Source of the DNA: Methylocystis sp.
Lineage (GTDB): Bacteria > Pseudomonadota > Alphaproteobacteria > Rhizobiales > Beijerinckiaceae
DNA: 64,000 nucleotides
Reading direction: 5' to 3'
Assembly: GCA_020252485.1 (NCBI GenBank)
Contig: JADCCX010000002.1
Location: 1 to 64,000, forward strand
Below the pieces are notes generated by a model that saw nothing but the letters and a program-made list of their open reading frames with translations, was not told the DNA's origin and searched no databases. Position numbers and translations under genes: made by a program. Of the stretch, positions 42,190 through 51,365 are shown piece after piece; the stretch's first letter is position 1, and each line of letters begins with the position of its first letter.

Positions 42190-43878
42190 TCAGCGAAGAA
42201 CCGGCTGCGGCTCAAGGACGAGCTCACGCTCGCCCGGCCAGCGGATTCTGAAGCCGTGGCGGATCTCCTTTTCCTCGCCCGGTTTGTACTCGTAGGTCCA
42301 GGCGAGCACGCCGCGCCTGTCCTGCAGGTTCTTCTCCGTGGGCGCCGTCATGTTGGGGATTGTCTCGACGGTGATGGCTGCGTTTTCTGAGAAGGGCATC
42401 TGGTCCAGCACCGTGATCCGCATGGGCCGGTCGTGGAGGCTCTTCACGACCGTCTTGAACTCGCGCAGGTCGCTGCGGTTGCCTTGAATCCAGTTGCCTT
42501 CCACCTCGCGGCGGCGGATCGGGACACGGGTGACCTTCACCTTGTCATCGACGCCGAAGCCCATCTCGACCGTCTCGCCAGTGGCGGCCTGGCCAATGCG
42601 GCCCTGCCCCACAAAGACGCCGTCCCGGGTCAGCGCCACATCGCCGGGAAGCAGCGGCGCTTCCTCCTCGTTGGTGAAGCGCACCTCGAGATAGGCCCTG
42701 GGGTCGATGCCGGGTGCCGCCTTGACGCCTAGCGCCGGCTCGCTCTCGCGGCTGGAAAGGCGGACCGAGCGCGTGCTGCCGTCCGAGCTGATCGAAACCC
42801 GGCCAGGCATGACGAATTGCGCCGAGAAGCCGGCGACCTCAAGTTGCGCCTGCTGCTGGGCGACGGGAGCGGGAATAGCAGCGGCCCTGGCCGCGTCGCT
42901 TGCCTCCTGGCGGCGCAATTGAGCATCTTCGGTGGCGGCTGAAAGCGATGGGGACGTCGCCTTGCGGAACGGCGCCGCATTCTGCGTGATCGCTGAAGGT
43001 TCGTTGAATGCCACCCTGACTGGCGGCACATCGGGGGCAGCCGTGCCGCCCCGCGCCTGTGCGGTCGAGACGGCGAGCGTCACGTCGGACCAATCCTCGC
43101 CGGTGCGCTGCGATATGACGGCCCGGCGGACGAGCACCAGCTTTGGTTTCGTCTGCGCCGAGCCTGTGCTGAGCGCGGCATCATAGGAGGGTCGCCACGT
43201 GACGCCACTGACCTGGTAAGTGAGCCTGAGGGCCGCCTTCGCGCCAGCTGGCGAATCGACGCTGATATTGGCAGCCCGCGTTACCCCGGCCCGGGGTCCG
43301 GAGCCGCCCTGGCGGCTGATGGCGCCGATCTCCTCATCGATCACCCGCAACGCAGCATTGGCTGCGGCCAATTCCTCGGCAGCATTCCGGAGGCCCGCGC
43401 CGACGGCGTCCCAGGCCTTGGCCCATTCAACAGGGTCGAGCGGCTTGTCCTTGCCGCCGAGAATGGCCGGAGCCTGCTGGCCGATCGACTGGATCATCGC
43501 CTGTTTGGCGCTGATCGCCTGCACCTCGGCCTGCTTGCGCAGGCGATCTTCCTGCAAGGCCTTCAGGCGCTGCGCCACTTCGCCGGCGGGTCCGGTCACG
43601 CCGCCGATCGGCTGCGTGCGCAATTCGATCGACCCGATCTGCAATTGCCCAGTGGAAACGCCTTCAACCCGGAGCGAATTGGGATCAAGCGCCTGCGGCA
43701 GGCCGGAGACGACGATCGTGTGCTGCCCGGCCGGCACATCGATCTCCACGATGCGTGTGATGGCGGCGACGCCGGGATAGATGATCACGCCGTCGATCCT
43801 GGACGGAGCGGTGATCTCGGCGGCGCACAGCGGCGAGACGCCGAGCAGGAGCGCGGCAGCCATAGCACGAAGCAACAT
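42190..43878 (-). CDS. DUF4139 / MuiA-family secreted protein
   Basis: A 562-aa exported protein with a Sec signal (MLLRAMAAALLLGVSPLCA). An N-terminal strand-rich region (GVIIYPGVAAITRIVEIDVP) and a coiled coil about 85-180 precede the DUF4139 domain, with VSGVTWRPSYDAAL and WSDVTLAVSTAQ. The C-terminal end reads GEEKEIRHGFRIRWPGERELV. The family is named for MuiA, a mucoidy inhibitor homologue; its biochemical role is not known. ATG with GGAGG upstream. Confidence 0.88.
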   Translation of the reverse strand: MLLRAMAAALLLGVSPLCAAEITAPSRIDGVIIYPGVAAITRIVEIDVPAGQHTIVVSGLPQALDPNSLRVEGVSTGQLQIGSIELRTQPIGGVTGPAGEVAQRLKALQEDRLRKQAEVQAISAKQAMIQSIGQQAPAILGGKDKPLDPVEWAKAWDAVGAGLRNAAEELAAANAALRVIDEEIGAISRQGGSGPRAGVTRAANISVDSPAGAKAALRLTYQVSGVTWRPSYDAALSTGSAQTKPKLVLVRRAVISQRTGEDWSDVTLAVSTAQARGGTAAPDVPPVRVAFNEPSAITQNAAPFRKATSPSLSAATEDAQLRRQEASDAARAAAIPAPVAQQQAQLEVAGFSAQFVMPGRVSISSDGSTRSVRLSSRESEPALGVKAAPGIDPRAYLEVRFTNEEEAPLLPGDVALTRDGVFVGQGRIGQAATGETVEMGFGVDDKVKVTRVPIRRREVEGNWIQGNRSDLREFKTVVKSLHDRPMRITVLDQMPFSENAAITVETIPNMTAPTEKNLQDRRGVLAWTYEYKPGEEKEIRHGFRIRWPGERELVLEPQPVLR

Positions 43879-44129
43879 AGGGGACCTCCTCTACCAATCG
43901 GGCTGCGGTTCAAGGCAGCGCCAGCATCAGCCACCGGTGATCCGATTGAAACGCGGGCAAAAAGTGGCGGACCGCAGGCTAAGTCGGGGCAGACTAAAAC
44001 GGGGTTAATCTCCCGATTGAGTGGCCTGCGGAGCCTTCGTTAACCACTCCTCAACCATGAACCCGGCAAAGATTGCCGGGTGCGCCTCCCGCGTGATGCG
44101 GCGGGCCACACCGGGGTGCAGGTCTGACC

Positions 44130-46259
44130 ATGACGGACGTGACTGTTGTGCAAAACGGCCAGAAGCCGGCGGCGTCACCGGGCGGCTTCAGCCTAGCGGA
44201 TATCGGAACGATCATGAGGCGGGGCGACATCGCACTCGCCGTCGGCGTGCTGATGATCCTCACGATCCTGATCGTGCCGCTGCCGCCCTTTCTGCTCGAC
44301 CTGTTCCTCGCCGCCTCGATCATCCTTTCCGTTCTGATCCTGATGGTGGCGCTGTTCATTTCGGAACCGCTGGAATTCACGATCTTCCCGACGATCCTGC
44401 TGATCGCCACGATGCTGCGGCTGGCGCTGAACCTCGCCTCCACGCGCCTCATTCTTGCCAACGGACACACCGGCACGCATGCCGCCGGCCATGTGATCGA
44501 GGCCTTCGGCCAATTCGTCATGGCGGGCAATTTCGTCATCGGCATCATCGTCTTCGCGATTCTGGTGATCGTGAACTTCATCGTCATCACCAAGGGTTCG
44601 GGGCGCATCGCCGAGGTCGCGGCGCGCTTCACCCTCGATGCCATGCCCGGCAAGCAGATGGCGATCGACGCCGATCTCAACGCCGGGCTCATCGATCAGG
44701 AAGGCGCCAAGGCCCGCCGCAAGGCGCTGGAGGATGAGGCCTCGTTCTTCGGCGCGATGGACGGCGCCTCGAAATTCGTGCGCGGCGACGCGATCGCCGG
44801 ATTGCTGATCACCTTCATCAACGTGATCGGCGGCATCATCATCGGCGTCGCGCAGCAGAACATGAGTTTTGGCGATGCCGGCCGTGTCTACACGATCCTG
44901 ACGGTCGGCGACGGTCTCGTCAGCCAGATTCCCGCCCTGATCGTCTCGACCGCCGCAGGCCTTCTCGTTTCCAAATCGGGCGTCAGCGGTCAGGCCTCCA
45001 AGGCGATGGGCAAGCAGCTTGCAAGCTATCCGAAAGCCATCGGCATGTCGGCAGCCGTCATGCTGGTCATGGGCCTTCTGCCGGGCATGCCGATCGTGCC
45101 CTTCTGGGCCATGGCGGCGGGTGCGGGCTGGCTCGCCTACACATTGCACCGCCAGCAGGATCGCGACATCGCCGGAAAGGCGCTTCAGGAGGCGCAGACA
45201 GCGGTCAAGGATTCGCAGGTCGAGGAGCCGATCTCCGCCTCGCTCAAGCTCGACGAACTCAAGATCGAGATCGGTTATGCGCTGTTGCCCATGGTCAACG
45301 GCGAGAATGGCCAGGACCGTTTGACGGAACAGATCAAGGCTCTGCGCAAACAGCTCGCCGGCGAAATGGGCTTCGTGATGCCCGCGGTCCGTATTCTCGA
45401 CAATGTCCAGCTCGAATCCAACACCTACATCATCCGCATCAAGGAGGTGGAGGCGGGGCAGGGCCAAGTCTATCCCAACGCCGTCATGGCGATGGATCCG
45501 ATGGGCGGCCAGGTGCAATTGCCCGGCCAGCACCTGACGGAGCCCACCTTCGGCCTCCCGGCCACCTGGATCGATCAGGGCATGCGTGAGGAGGCCCAGC
45601 TGCGGGGCTATACCGTTGTCGACGCGGCGACTGTGATCTCCACGCATCTGACCGAGATCATCAAGAGCAACACGGCGGATCTCCTGTCCTTCGTCGATGT
45701 GCAGAAGCTTCTGAAGGACCTGCCGAAGGAGCATCAGGACCTGCTGAAGGAAATCGCGCCTTCGCAGATCTCGACGACCGGAATCCAGCGCGTCCTGCAG
45801 CTCTTGCTGGCGGAGCGGGTGTCAATCCGCGATCTCGGCGCGATCCTCGAGGCTATCTCGGAGGTCGCGGGCGCTGTCCGCGATCCACGGCTCATCACCG
45901 AGCATGTCCGCTCGCGGCTCGGCCGCCAGCTTTGCGCCCAGCACACCTCGCCGTCGGGACACCTGCCCATCATCACGCTCTCGCCGGCCTGGGAGGATGC
46001 TTTCGGCCAGGCGATCGTCGGCGAGGGAGAATCAAAGCACCTCGCCATGCAGCCGTCGAAGCTGCAGGAGTTCGTGCTGAGCCTGCGCGAGGCGTTCGAG
46101 CAGGCGGCGCGCGAGGGCGAAATGCCGGTGCTGGTCTGCTCGTCGCATGCCCGCATGCATGTCCGCGCCATCGTCGAGCGTTTCCGGCCCACGACCGCCG
46201 TGATGGCGCAGGGCGAAATCCATCCCCGCGCCAGGCTGAAGACGATCAGCAGCCTGTGA
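44130..46259 (+). CDS. flhA: Flagellar export apparatus protein FlhA
   Basis: Core membrane protein of the flagellar type III export gate, 709 aa. About eight N-terminal helices are followed by the cytosolic FlhA domain. Signatures: the loop RIAEVAARFTLDAMPGKQMA with downstream IDADLNAGLIDQEGA and RRKALEDEASFFGAMDGASKFV, then ISTTGIQRVLQLLL and the C-terminal SSHARMHVRAIVERFRP. It stands alone among housekeeping genes and is convergent with plsC. Confidence 0.96.
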   Translation: MTDVTVVQNGQKPAASPGGFSLADIGTIMRRGDIALAVGVLMILTILIVPLPPFLLDLFLAASIILSVLILMVALFISEPLEFTIFPTILLIATMLRLALNLASTRLILANGHTGTHAAGHVIEAFGQFVMAGNFVIGIIVFAILVIVNFIVITKGSGRIAEVAARFTLDAMPGKQMAIDADLNAGLIDQEGAKARRKALEDEASFFGAMDGASKFVRGDAIAGLLITFINVIGGIIIGVAQQNMSFGDAGRVYTILTVGDGLVSQIPALIVSTAAGLLVSKSGVSGQASKAMGKQLASYPKAIGMSAAVMLVMGLLPGMPIVPFWAMAAGAGWLAYTLHRQQDRDIAGKALQEAQTAVKDSQVEEPISASLKLDELKIEIGYALLPMVNGENGQDRLTEQIKALRKQLAGEMGFVMPAVRILDNVQLESNTYIIRIKEVEAGQGQVYPNAVMAMDPMGGQVQLPGQHLTEPTFGLPATWIDQGMREEAQLRGYTVVDAATVISTHLTEIIKSNTADLLSFVDVQKLLKDLPKEHQDLLKEIAPSQISTTGIQRVLQLLLAERVSIRDLGAILEAISEVAGAVRDPRLITEHVRSRLGRQLCAQHTSPSGHLPIITLSPAWEDAFGQAIVGEGESKHLAMQPSKLQEFVLSLREAFEQAAREGEMPVLVCSSHARMHVRAIVERFRPTTAVMAQGEIHPRARLKTISSL

Positions 46260-46271
46260 TGAAGGCCGGCG

Positions 46272-47135
46272 CTACCGGGCCAGAATGGCCGGCGGCACCG
46301 GCGCCACGGCCGGCCGCCGTCCCGTCAGGCCAAGCGCCAGCATCGCCCGGACCTGCTCCTCCGCCTGGCGGGTCAGCGCCTTGCGGTCCGCTCCTTCGTC
46401 GAAGGCGATGGGCTCGCCGAAAGACACGGTGACGTCGAGCGGCCCGCCGCGCAGGATGCCGGCCAGATGCGGCGCCAGCTCCATGTCGCCGTACCAGCCG
46501 ATGCGGGCCCGGCCCATGCGGCCCGTGGGCAGGCCGTCGGCCCGGTTATAGGCAAGCGCGAGCGGCTGCAGGCAGACATGCCGGGTCGGGCTGTCGGACA
46601 GAATCGCCTCCCGCGCTGCGCCCACCAGGGCGGATCGGAACGGCAGGATGCGGTTGCCGTCGGACGTGGTCGATTCGGCGAAGAGCACGATCGGATCGCC
46701 TTCCTCCAGCCGGCCGGCGATCTCAGCATTCGTGCGCGACGTATGCACCCGCCGCGTCCGATCGACGAAGATCGACCGCTGCAGCTTGGCCATCAGGCCG
46801 AAGAGCGGCCAGCTTTCAACCTCCGCCTTGGCGATGAACGACAATGGCGTCAGCGAGCCGATGGCGACGATATCCAGCCACGAGACATGATTGGCGAGGA
46901 TGATCATCGGCCGATCCCTGGCGATGCTTCCCGCCACCGTCACCTTCAGGCCGATGCTGCGGGCGACCAGCCGGTGAAACATCATGGGCAGCCAGCGGCG
47001 GGGCGGCAGGTTCAGTTTCCAGCAGGCGTATTGCAGCGGCCCGAAGGCCAGGAACACGAGGAAGAGCAGCGACGCCGTCCAGACCAGGCGAACCGTCCCC
47101 CTCGGCGGCGTCACGTCTTCGATGAAGGAAGTCAC
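46272..47135 (-). CDS. plsC: 1-acyl-sn-glycerol-3-phosphate acyltransferase (PlsC type)
   Basis: Membrane-bound acyltransferase, 287 aa from a GTG at 47135. Motif I NHVSWLD (HX4D), motif II near FVDRTRR, motif III FAESTTSDG and motif IV PLALAYN are present. One N-terminal membrane helix (LVWTASLLFLVFLAFG). It begins just after the rimI stop (TGACGTG). It should make phosphatidic acid, but related enzymes acylate ornithine lipids (OlsA), and that alternative cannot be excluded. Confidence 0.9.
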   Translation of the reverse strand: MTSFIEDVTPPRGTVRLVWTASLLFLVFLAFGPLQYACWKLNLPPRRWLPMMFHRLVARSIGLKVTVAGSIARDRPMIILANHVSWLDIVAIGSLTPLSFIAKAEVESWPLFGLMAKLQRSIFVDRTRRVHTSRTNAEIAGRLEEGDPIVLFAESTTSDGNRILPFRSALVGAAREAILSDSPTRHVCLQPLALAYNRADGLPTGRMGRARIGWYGDMELAPHLAGILRGGPLDVTVSFGEPIAFDEGADRKALTRQAEEQVRAMLALGLTGRRPAVAPVPPAILAR

Positions 47136-47136
47136 G

Positions 47137-47613
47137 TCAGAGCACCCGCCGCATGACGAGCGCCGTGGCCGCGCTGCCGTCGGCCTTGCGGTAATAGGCA
47201 TTCCGCCGCGCCACTTCGGCGAAGCCTTGCCGCTTGTAGAGCGCGAGCGCCGGCTGGTTGGCGCTTTCCACCTCGAGGAAGATCGTTCGGACGCGGTTGA
47301 GCGCCAGAGCTTCGGTGTGCGCTGAGAGCAACCGTCCCGACAGGCCTTCGCCGCGCCGCCGCGGATGCACGGCGATCGAGAGGATCTCCGCTTCGTCCGC
47401 AGACAGCCGTGAGAGCACGAAAGCGTCCGAATCGCGCTCCCCGCCGGCGACATGCGCCAGGGTGTTCGCCTCGGCCATCATCCGCTCGAACTCCATCAGA
47501 CCCCATGGCTGGTCGAAAGATGCGGCATGGATGCTCGCCACATCCCGCGCATCGCTCATCTGCGCGGGGCGGATCACCAGCGCCGCCTTCGATCGTCCGA
47601 AGCCGAAAATCAT
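47137..47613 (-). CDS. rimI: Ribosomal-protein-alanine N-acetyltransferase RimI
   Basis: GNAT acetyltransferase, 158 aa from the ATG at 47613. Core motifs: EILSIAVHPRRRGEGLSGRL (acetyl-CoA loop), then IFLEVESANQPALALYKRQG. It sits between tsaB and plsC; tsaB-rimI is the usual pair. It acetylates the N-terminus of ribosomal protein S18 in E. coli. Confidence 0.93.
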   Translation of the reverse strand: MIFGFGRSKAALVIRPAQMSDARDVASIHAASFDQPWGLMEFERMMAEANTLAHVAGGERDSDAFVLSRLSADEAEILSIAVHPRRRGEGLSGRLLSAHTEALALNRVRTIFLEVESANQPALALYKRQGFAEVARRNAYYRKADGSAATALVMRRVL

Positions 47614-47629
47614 CGCGCCGACCTCCCGC

Positions 47630-48343
47630 TCATCGCCGCAGCACCGCCTTGCCTTCCTGCGGCATGGCGGTGGGCGGACGCAGATAGAGCGGCTTCGTCG
47701 GCGCGCTGGCCGGAACGGCCGAAAGCCCCAGCCGCGCCACCCAGAGGATATCCGGCGCGGACCGCATGTCGGCGATGCTGGCTTTGAGGCCAAGCGACAT
47801 GGCTTCCACGGCGAGCGCCGCCGCGCCGGATCCGGCGAGCTTCACGGGGCCCGATCCGATGGCGCGGCCGGCCTCCTTGAGGCTGATGACGCGCGGCAGG
47901 ACGATCGTCCGCCCCGCCGCGGTGAAAGCCTGGAAGAACACCGCTCCGTGCCGCGCATCGATGCCCACGGCGATGACGCCGGATTCCTCCGCATTGATCA
48001 GCGGCGCGGCATAAGCGGAGAGGGTCGAGACGCCCACGACCGGAATATGGGCCGCCAGCCCGATGGCGCGGGCCGCGGCGATGCCGATGCGCAGCCCCGT
48101 GAAGCTGCCCGGCCCGATGCTGACCGCCACCCGCTCCAGCGAGCCGAAGCCGCCGTCCACCTGCGCCATGACCCGCTCGATCATCGGCATCAGCGCTTCG
48201 GCATGGCCCTTTGACATCTCCTCGCTGTCGAGCGCCAGCGGCAGGGGGCGGCCGGCTTCCGCAACGCAGACGGAGCAGGCGCCAAGCGCCGTATCGATGG
48301 CAAGCACGCGCCGGATCGGCCGAAAATCACCAGAGTCAGTCAT
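47630..48343 (-). CDS. tsaB: tRNA threonylcarbamoyladenosine protein TsaB
   Basis: Inactive Kae1/TsaD-like ASKHA-fold partner of TsaD in making t6A on tRNA, 237 aa. Motifs: RVLAIDTALGACSVCV, LMPMIERVMAQ, VSIGPGSFTGLRIGIAAARAI and GIDARHGAVFFQAF. Full length, and tightly followed by rimI. Confidence 0.95.
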   Translation of the reverse strand: MTDSGDFRPIRRVLAIDTALGACSVCVAEAGRPLPLALDSEEMSKGHAEALMPMIERVMAQVDGGFGSLERVAVSIGPGSFTGLRIGIAAARAIGLAAHIPVVGVSTLSAYAAPLINAEESGVIAVGIDARHGAVFFQAFTAAGRTIVLPRVISLKEAGRAIGSGPVKLAGSGAAALAVEAMSLGLKASIADMRSAPDILWVARLGLSAVPASAPTKPLYLRPPTAMPQEGKAVLRR

Positions 48344-48458
48344 TGGCTCTGCTGTGCATCAGTTTCCGGCGGAAATGAAGAGCCGTCGTTGACACGGGCG
48401 GGTCGATCTCAACCGATCCGCCGGGCATTCGCTGCGGCTGCGGCCGCCTTCTCCCCGC

Positions 48459-49025
48459 TCAGGCCACGGCCTCGACGGATTGCACGTCCGGCAGGAAATG
48501 CCGGAGCAGGTTCTGAATGCCGTGCTTCAGGGTCGCCGTCGATGACGGGCAGCCGGCGCAGGAGCCCTTCATGGTCAGGTAGACGACGCCGTCGCGGAAC
48601 CCCTTGAAGGTGATATCGCCGCCATCGCCGGCCACAGCCGGCCTGATCCGCGTTTCAAGCAGTTCCTTGATGGTCGACACCGTCTCGGCGTCTTCGGCGG
48701 CGAAGAACTCGCCCTCGGCGCCGGCGGAGGCATCAATCCCCGATTTCAGGATCGGCGCGCCGGACATGTAATGCTCCATGATCGCGCCCAGGATCGCCGG
48801 CCGCATATGGGCCCATTCCGCCTCGCCCTTCGTCACGGTGATGAAATCCGAGCCGAAGAAGATGCCCTCAACGCCTGTGATGGCGAAAAGCTTCTCGGCC
48901 AATGGCGACGACGCTGCCGCGCTGTCCGCATCGCGCATTTCGAGGGTGCCGTCGCCCATCACGTCCCGCCCAGGCAGGAACTTGAGCGTCGAAGGGTTCG
49001 GCGTCGCTTCGGTCTGAATGAACAT
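48459..49025 (-). CDS. Nfu-type iron-sulfur cluster carrier
   Basis: NifU-family protein, 188 aa, with an N-terminal Nfu domain (MFIQTEATPNPSTLKFLPG) and a C-terminal NifU domain with the cluster-binding CxxC in SCAGCPSS. Length and layout match the alphaproteobacterial/mitochondrial Nfu1 group, which delivers 4Fe-4S clusters to target enzymes. It lies 115 bp upstream of tsaB on the same strand, probably its own unit. Confidence 0.94.
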   Translation of the reverse strand: MFIQTEATPNPSTLKFLPGRDVMGDGTLEMRDADSAAASSPLAEKLFAITGVEGIFFGSDFITVTKGEAEWAHMRPAILGAIMEHYMSGAPILKSGIDASAGAEGEFFAAEDAETVSTIKELLETRIRPAVAGDGGDITFKGFRDGVVYLTMKGSCAGCPSSTATLKHGIQNLLRHFLPDVQSVEAVA

Positions 49026-49188
49026 GATGTCTCTCCTCGCCGATCCGGTTCAAGGCCGGATGGTTTGAACATGAAAGCCTGCAACAAATACGGCCCGATC
49101 GAAGGGCTGGACCAGAACCCCACCGGGTGCTTTGCAGATATGGCGACTTGGGGGTGAGGCGCAAGCGGTTGGCGGCGGCCGCGACCTG

Positions 49189-49923
49189 CTATGGCTCCCG
49201 TCCTGCCGCCAGCATGTAATTCACCGCCATATCCTGGGCGAGACCCCAGGCGCCGGTGAATGGATTGAAAACGACGCCCTGGCGGTCGAAAACCTGCAAG
49301 TCCCCAGCGGCGATCGCCGCCTCGAACTCATCGGGCGTCACGAACTTGTCCCAGCTGTGCGTGCCCACGGGCAGCCAGCGCAGCACATGCTCCGCGCCGA
49401 CGATGGCGAGCGCGAAAGCCCGCTTGGTGCGGTTGATGGTGGCGCCCACGAAGATTCCGCCCGGCTTCACCAGGCTTGTCGCTGCGGCGACGAAGTCCTG
49501 GACGCTGGGCACATGCTCGACCACCTCCATGGCCAGCACCACATCGAAGCCGGCTTGCTCGGACACCAGCGTCTCGGCGGTGACCTTCCGATAGGTCACG
49601 GGTACGCCCGCCCGCTCGGCATGGGCTTTCGCTACATCGACATTGTTGCCGGCGGGGTCGATGCCGGTGACAGCGAATCCCAGGCGGGCGAGCGGCTCCG
49701 AAAGCAGGCCCGCGCCGCAGCCGATATCGAGCAGCGTCAGGCCGTCAAAGGGCCGGATCGCCCTGGGATCGCGGCCGAAGCGGGCGACCAGCGTGTCGCG
49801 CAGATAGCGCAGCCGCACAGGGTTGAGCTTGTGCAGCGGCTTCATGCGGCCTTCGGGGTTCCACCAATCGGCGGCGAGCCGGTCGAATTTCTCGACTTCC
49901 GCCTGATCGACGCGTTCGGACAT
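49189..49923 (-). CDS. ubiG: Ubiquinone biosynthesis O-methyltransferase UbiG
   Basis: SAM-dependent methyltransferase, 244 aa, acting on two O-methylation steps of ubiquinone synthesis. Motifs: FDRLAADWWNPEGRMKPLHKLNPVRL and LLDIGCGAGLLSEPLARLG are split here by the usual spacer; the late motif VAMEVVEHV-like region reads LAMEVVEHVPSV. I chose the ATG at 49923; an upstream frame to 50007 adds non-conserved residues. Divergent from lysC. Confidence 0.95.
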   Translation of the reverse strand: MSERVDQAEVEKFDRLAADWWNPEGRMKPLHKLNPVRLRYLRDTLVARFGRDPRAIRPFDGLTLLDIGCGAGLLSEPLARLGFAVTGIDPAGNNVDVAKAHAERAGVPVTYRKVTAETLVSEQAGFDVVLAMEVVEHVPSVQDFVAAATSLVKPGGIFVGATINRTKRAFALAIVGAEHVLRWLPVGTHSWDKFVTPDEFEAAIAAGDLQVFDRQGVVFNPFTGAWGLAQDMAVNYMLAAGREP

Positions 49924-50084
49924 GCGCTCTGTCACGATCTTGCTGCCTCGCTCGGGATCAGTCGGCCAGTGACCGCCCGCATTGACTCGCCATCTCGCGC
50001 CTTCCATAAGGCCGCTCGCATTTTCCCGCCATCGGCAATATCGCCGCTGGCTTGTCCGGCAAGCAAGCTCCCGAATCCGTTCCG

Positions 50085-51323
50085 ATGTCCCGTCTCGTCC
50101 TGAAGTTCGGCGGAACCTCCGTCGCCAATGTCGATCGCATCAGGAATGTCGCCCGCCATGTGAAACGCGAGTGGGATGCCGGCAGCGATGTGGCCGTGGT
50201 CGTCTCGGCCATGTCCGGCAAGACGAACGAGCTCGTCAGCTGGTGCAAGGAAAGCGCCGCGCTCTACGACAGCCGCGAATATGATGTGGTCGTGGCTTCC
50301 GGCGAGCAGGTGACTTCCGGCCTGCTGGCGATCGTGCTCAACGACATGGGCATCCCGGCCCGCTCCTGGCAGGGCTGGCAGGTGCCGCTCTACGGCTCGG
50401 ATGCCCATGGCGCGGCGCGCATCGTCGATATCGACGGTTCGGGCATTCTCGCCGGTTTCGCGCGCAACCGCGAGGTCGCCGTCGTGTCGGGCTTCCAGGG
50501 CGTCAACAGGGAGACGGGGCGCATCGTCACGCTCGGCCGCGGCGGCTCGGATACCTCGGCGGTCGGCCTCGCCGCAGCGCTGAAGGCGGATCGCTGCGAC
50601 ATCTATACGGATGTCGACGGCGTCTACACCACGGACCCGCGCGTCGTCGCCAGGGCGAAGCGCCTGGAGAAGGTCGCCTTCGAGGAAATGCTTGAGATGG
50701 CCTCCGCCGGCTCCAGGGTGCTGCAGGTGCGCTCGGTCGAGATCGCCATGTCACAGCGCGTGAAGACCTATGTGCGGTCGTCCTTCGACGATCCCGAAAA
50801 TCCCAATCCTGGAACCCTCATCTGTGACGAGGAAGATATCGTGGAACAGCAAAACGTCACCGGCATCGCCTTTTCGAAGGACGAGGCCCAGTTCACGCTC
50901 CGCAATGTGGCGGATAAGCCGGGCGTTGCGGCGGCCGTCTTCGCCCCGCTGGCGGATGCGCTGGTGAATGTCGATATGATCGTCCAGAACATCTCCGCCG
51001 ATGGCAGGACGACGGACATCACTTTCACGGCCCCCGCCGCGGAATATGACCGCGTCATGGACGTGCTGGAGCGCAACAAGGCGGCGATCGGCTTCCACAC
51101 GGTCGAAGGCGCCAAGGATGTGGTGAAGGTCTCGGCGATCGGCATCGGCATGCGCAGCCATGCGGGCGTCGCCGCCATGGCGTTCAAGGCGCTCGCCGAC
51201 AAGGGCATCAACATTCGCGCGATCACGACGTCCGAGATCAAGTTTTCGGTGCTGATCGACGCGGCCTACACCGAGCTCGCCGTTCGGACACTGCACACGC
51301 TCTATGGGCTCGACAAGGCGTGA
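50085..51323 (+). CDS. lysC: Aspartate kinase
   Basis: First enzyme of the aspartate family of amino acids (Lys, Thr, Met), 412 aa. N-terminal kinase domain with KFGGTSVANVDR and GRGGSDTSAVGLAAAL; C-terminal pair of ACT domains (about 265-405) that bind feedback inhibitors, including FTLRNVADKPGVAA and GIGMRSHAGVAAMAF. The start at 50085 fits the family's start better than an upstream in-frame ATG at 50052. Confidence 0.97.
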   Translation: MSRLVLKFGGTSVANVDRIRNVARHVKREWDAGSDVAVVVSAMSGKTNELVSWCKESAALYDSREYDVVVASGEQVTSGLLAIVLNDMGIPARSWQGWQVPLYGSDAHGAARIVDIDGSGILAGFARNREVAVVSGFQGVNRETGRIVTLGRGGSDTSAVGLAAALKADRCDIYTDVDGVYTTDPRVVARAKRLEKVAFEEMLEMASAGSRVLQVRSVEIAMSQRVKTYVRSSFDDPENPNPGTLICDEEDIVEQQNVTGIAFSKDEAQFTLRNVADKPGVAAAVFAPLADALVNVDMIVQNISADGRTTDITFTAPAAEYDRVMDVLERNKAAIGFHTVEGAKDVVKVSAIGIGMRSHAGVAAMAFKALADKGINIRAITTSEIKFSVLIDAAYTELAVRTLHTLYGLDKA

Positions 51324-51365
51324 TCGCAGCATCGTCCTTGACGGAACGCAGTTGAAGCGGCCGTG

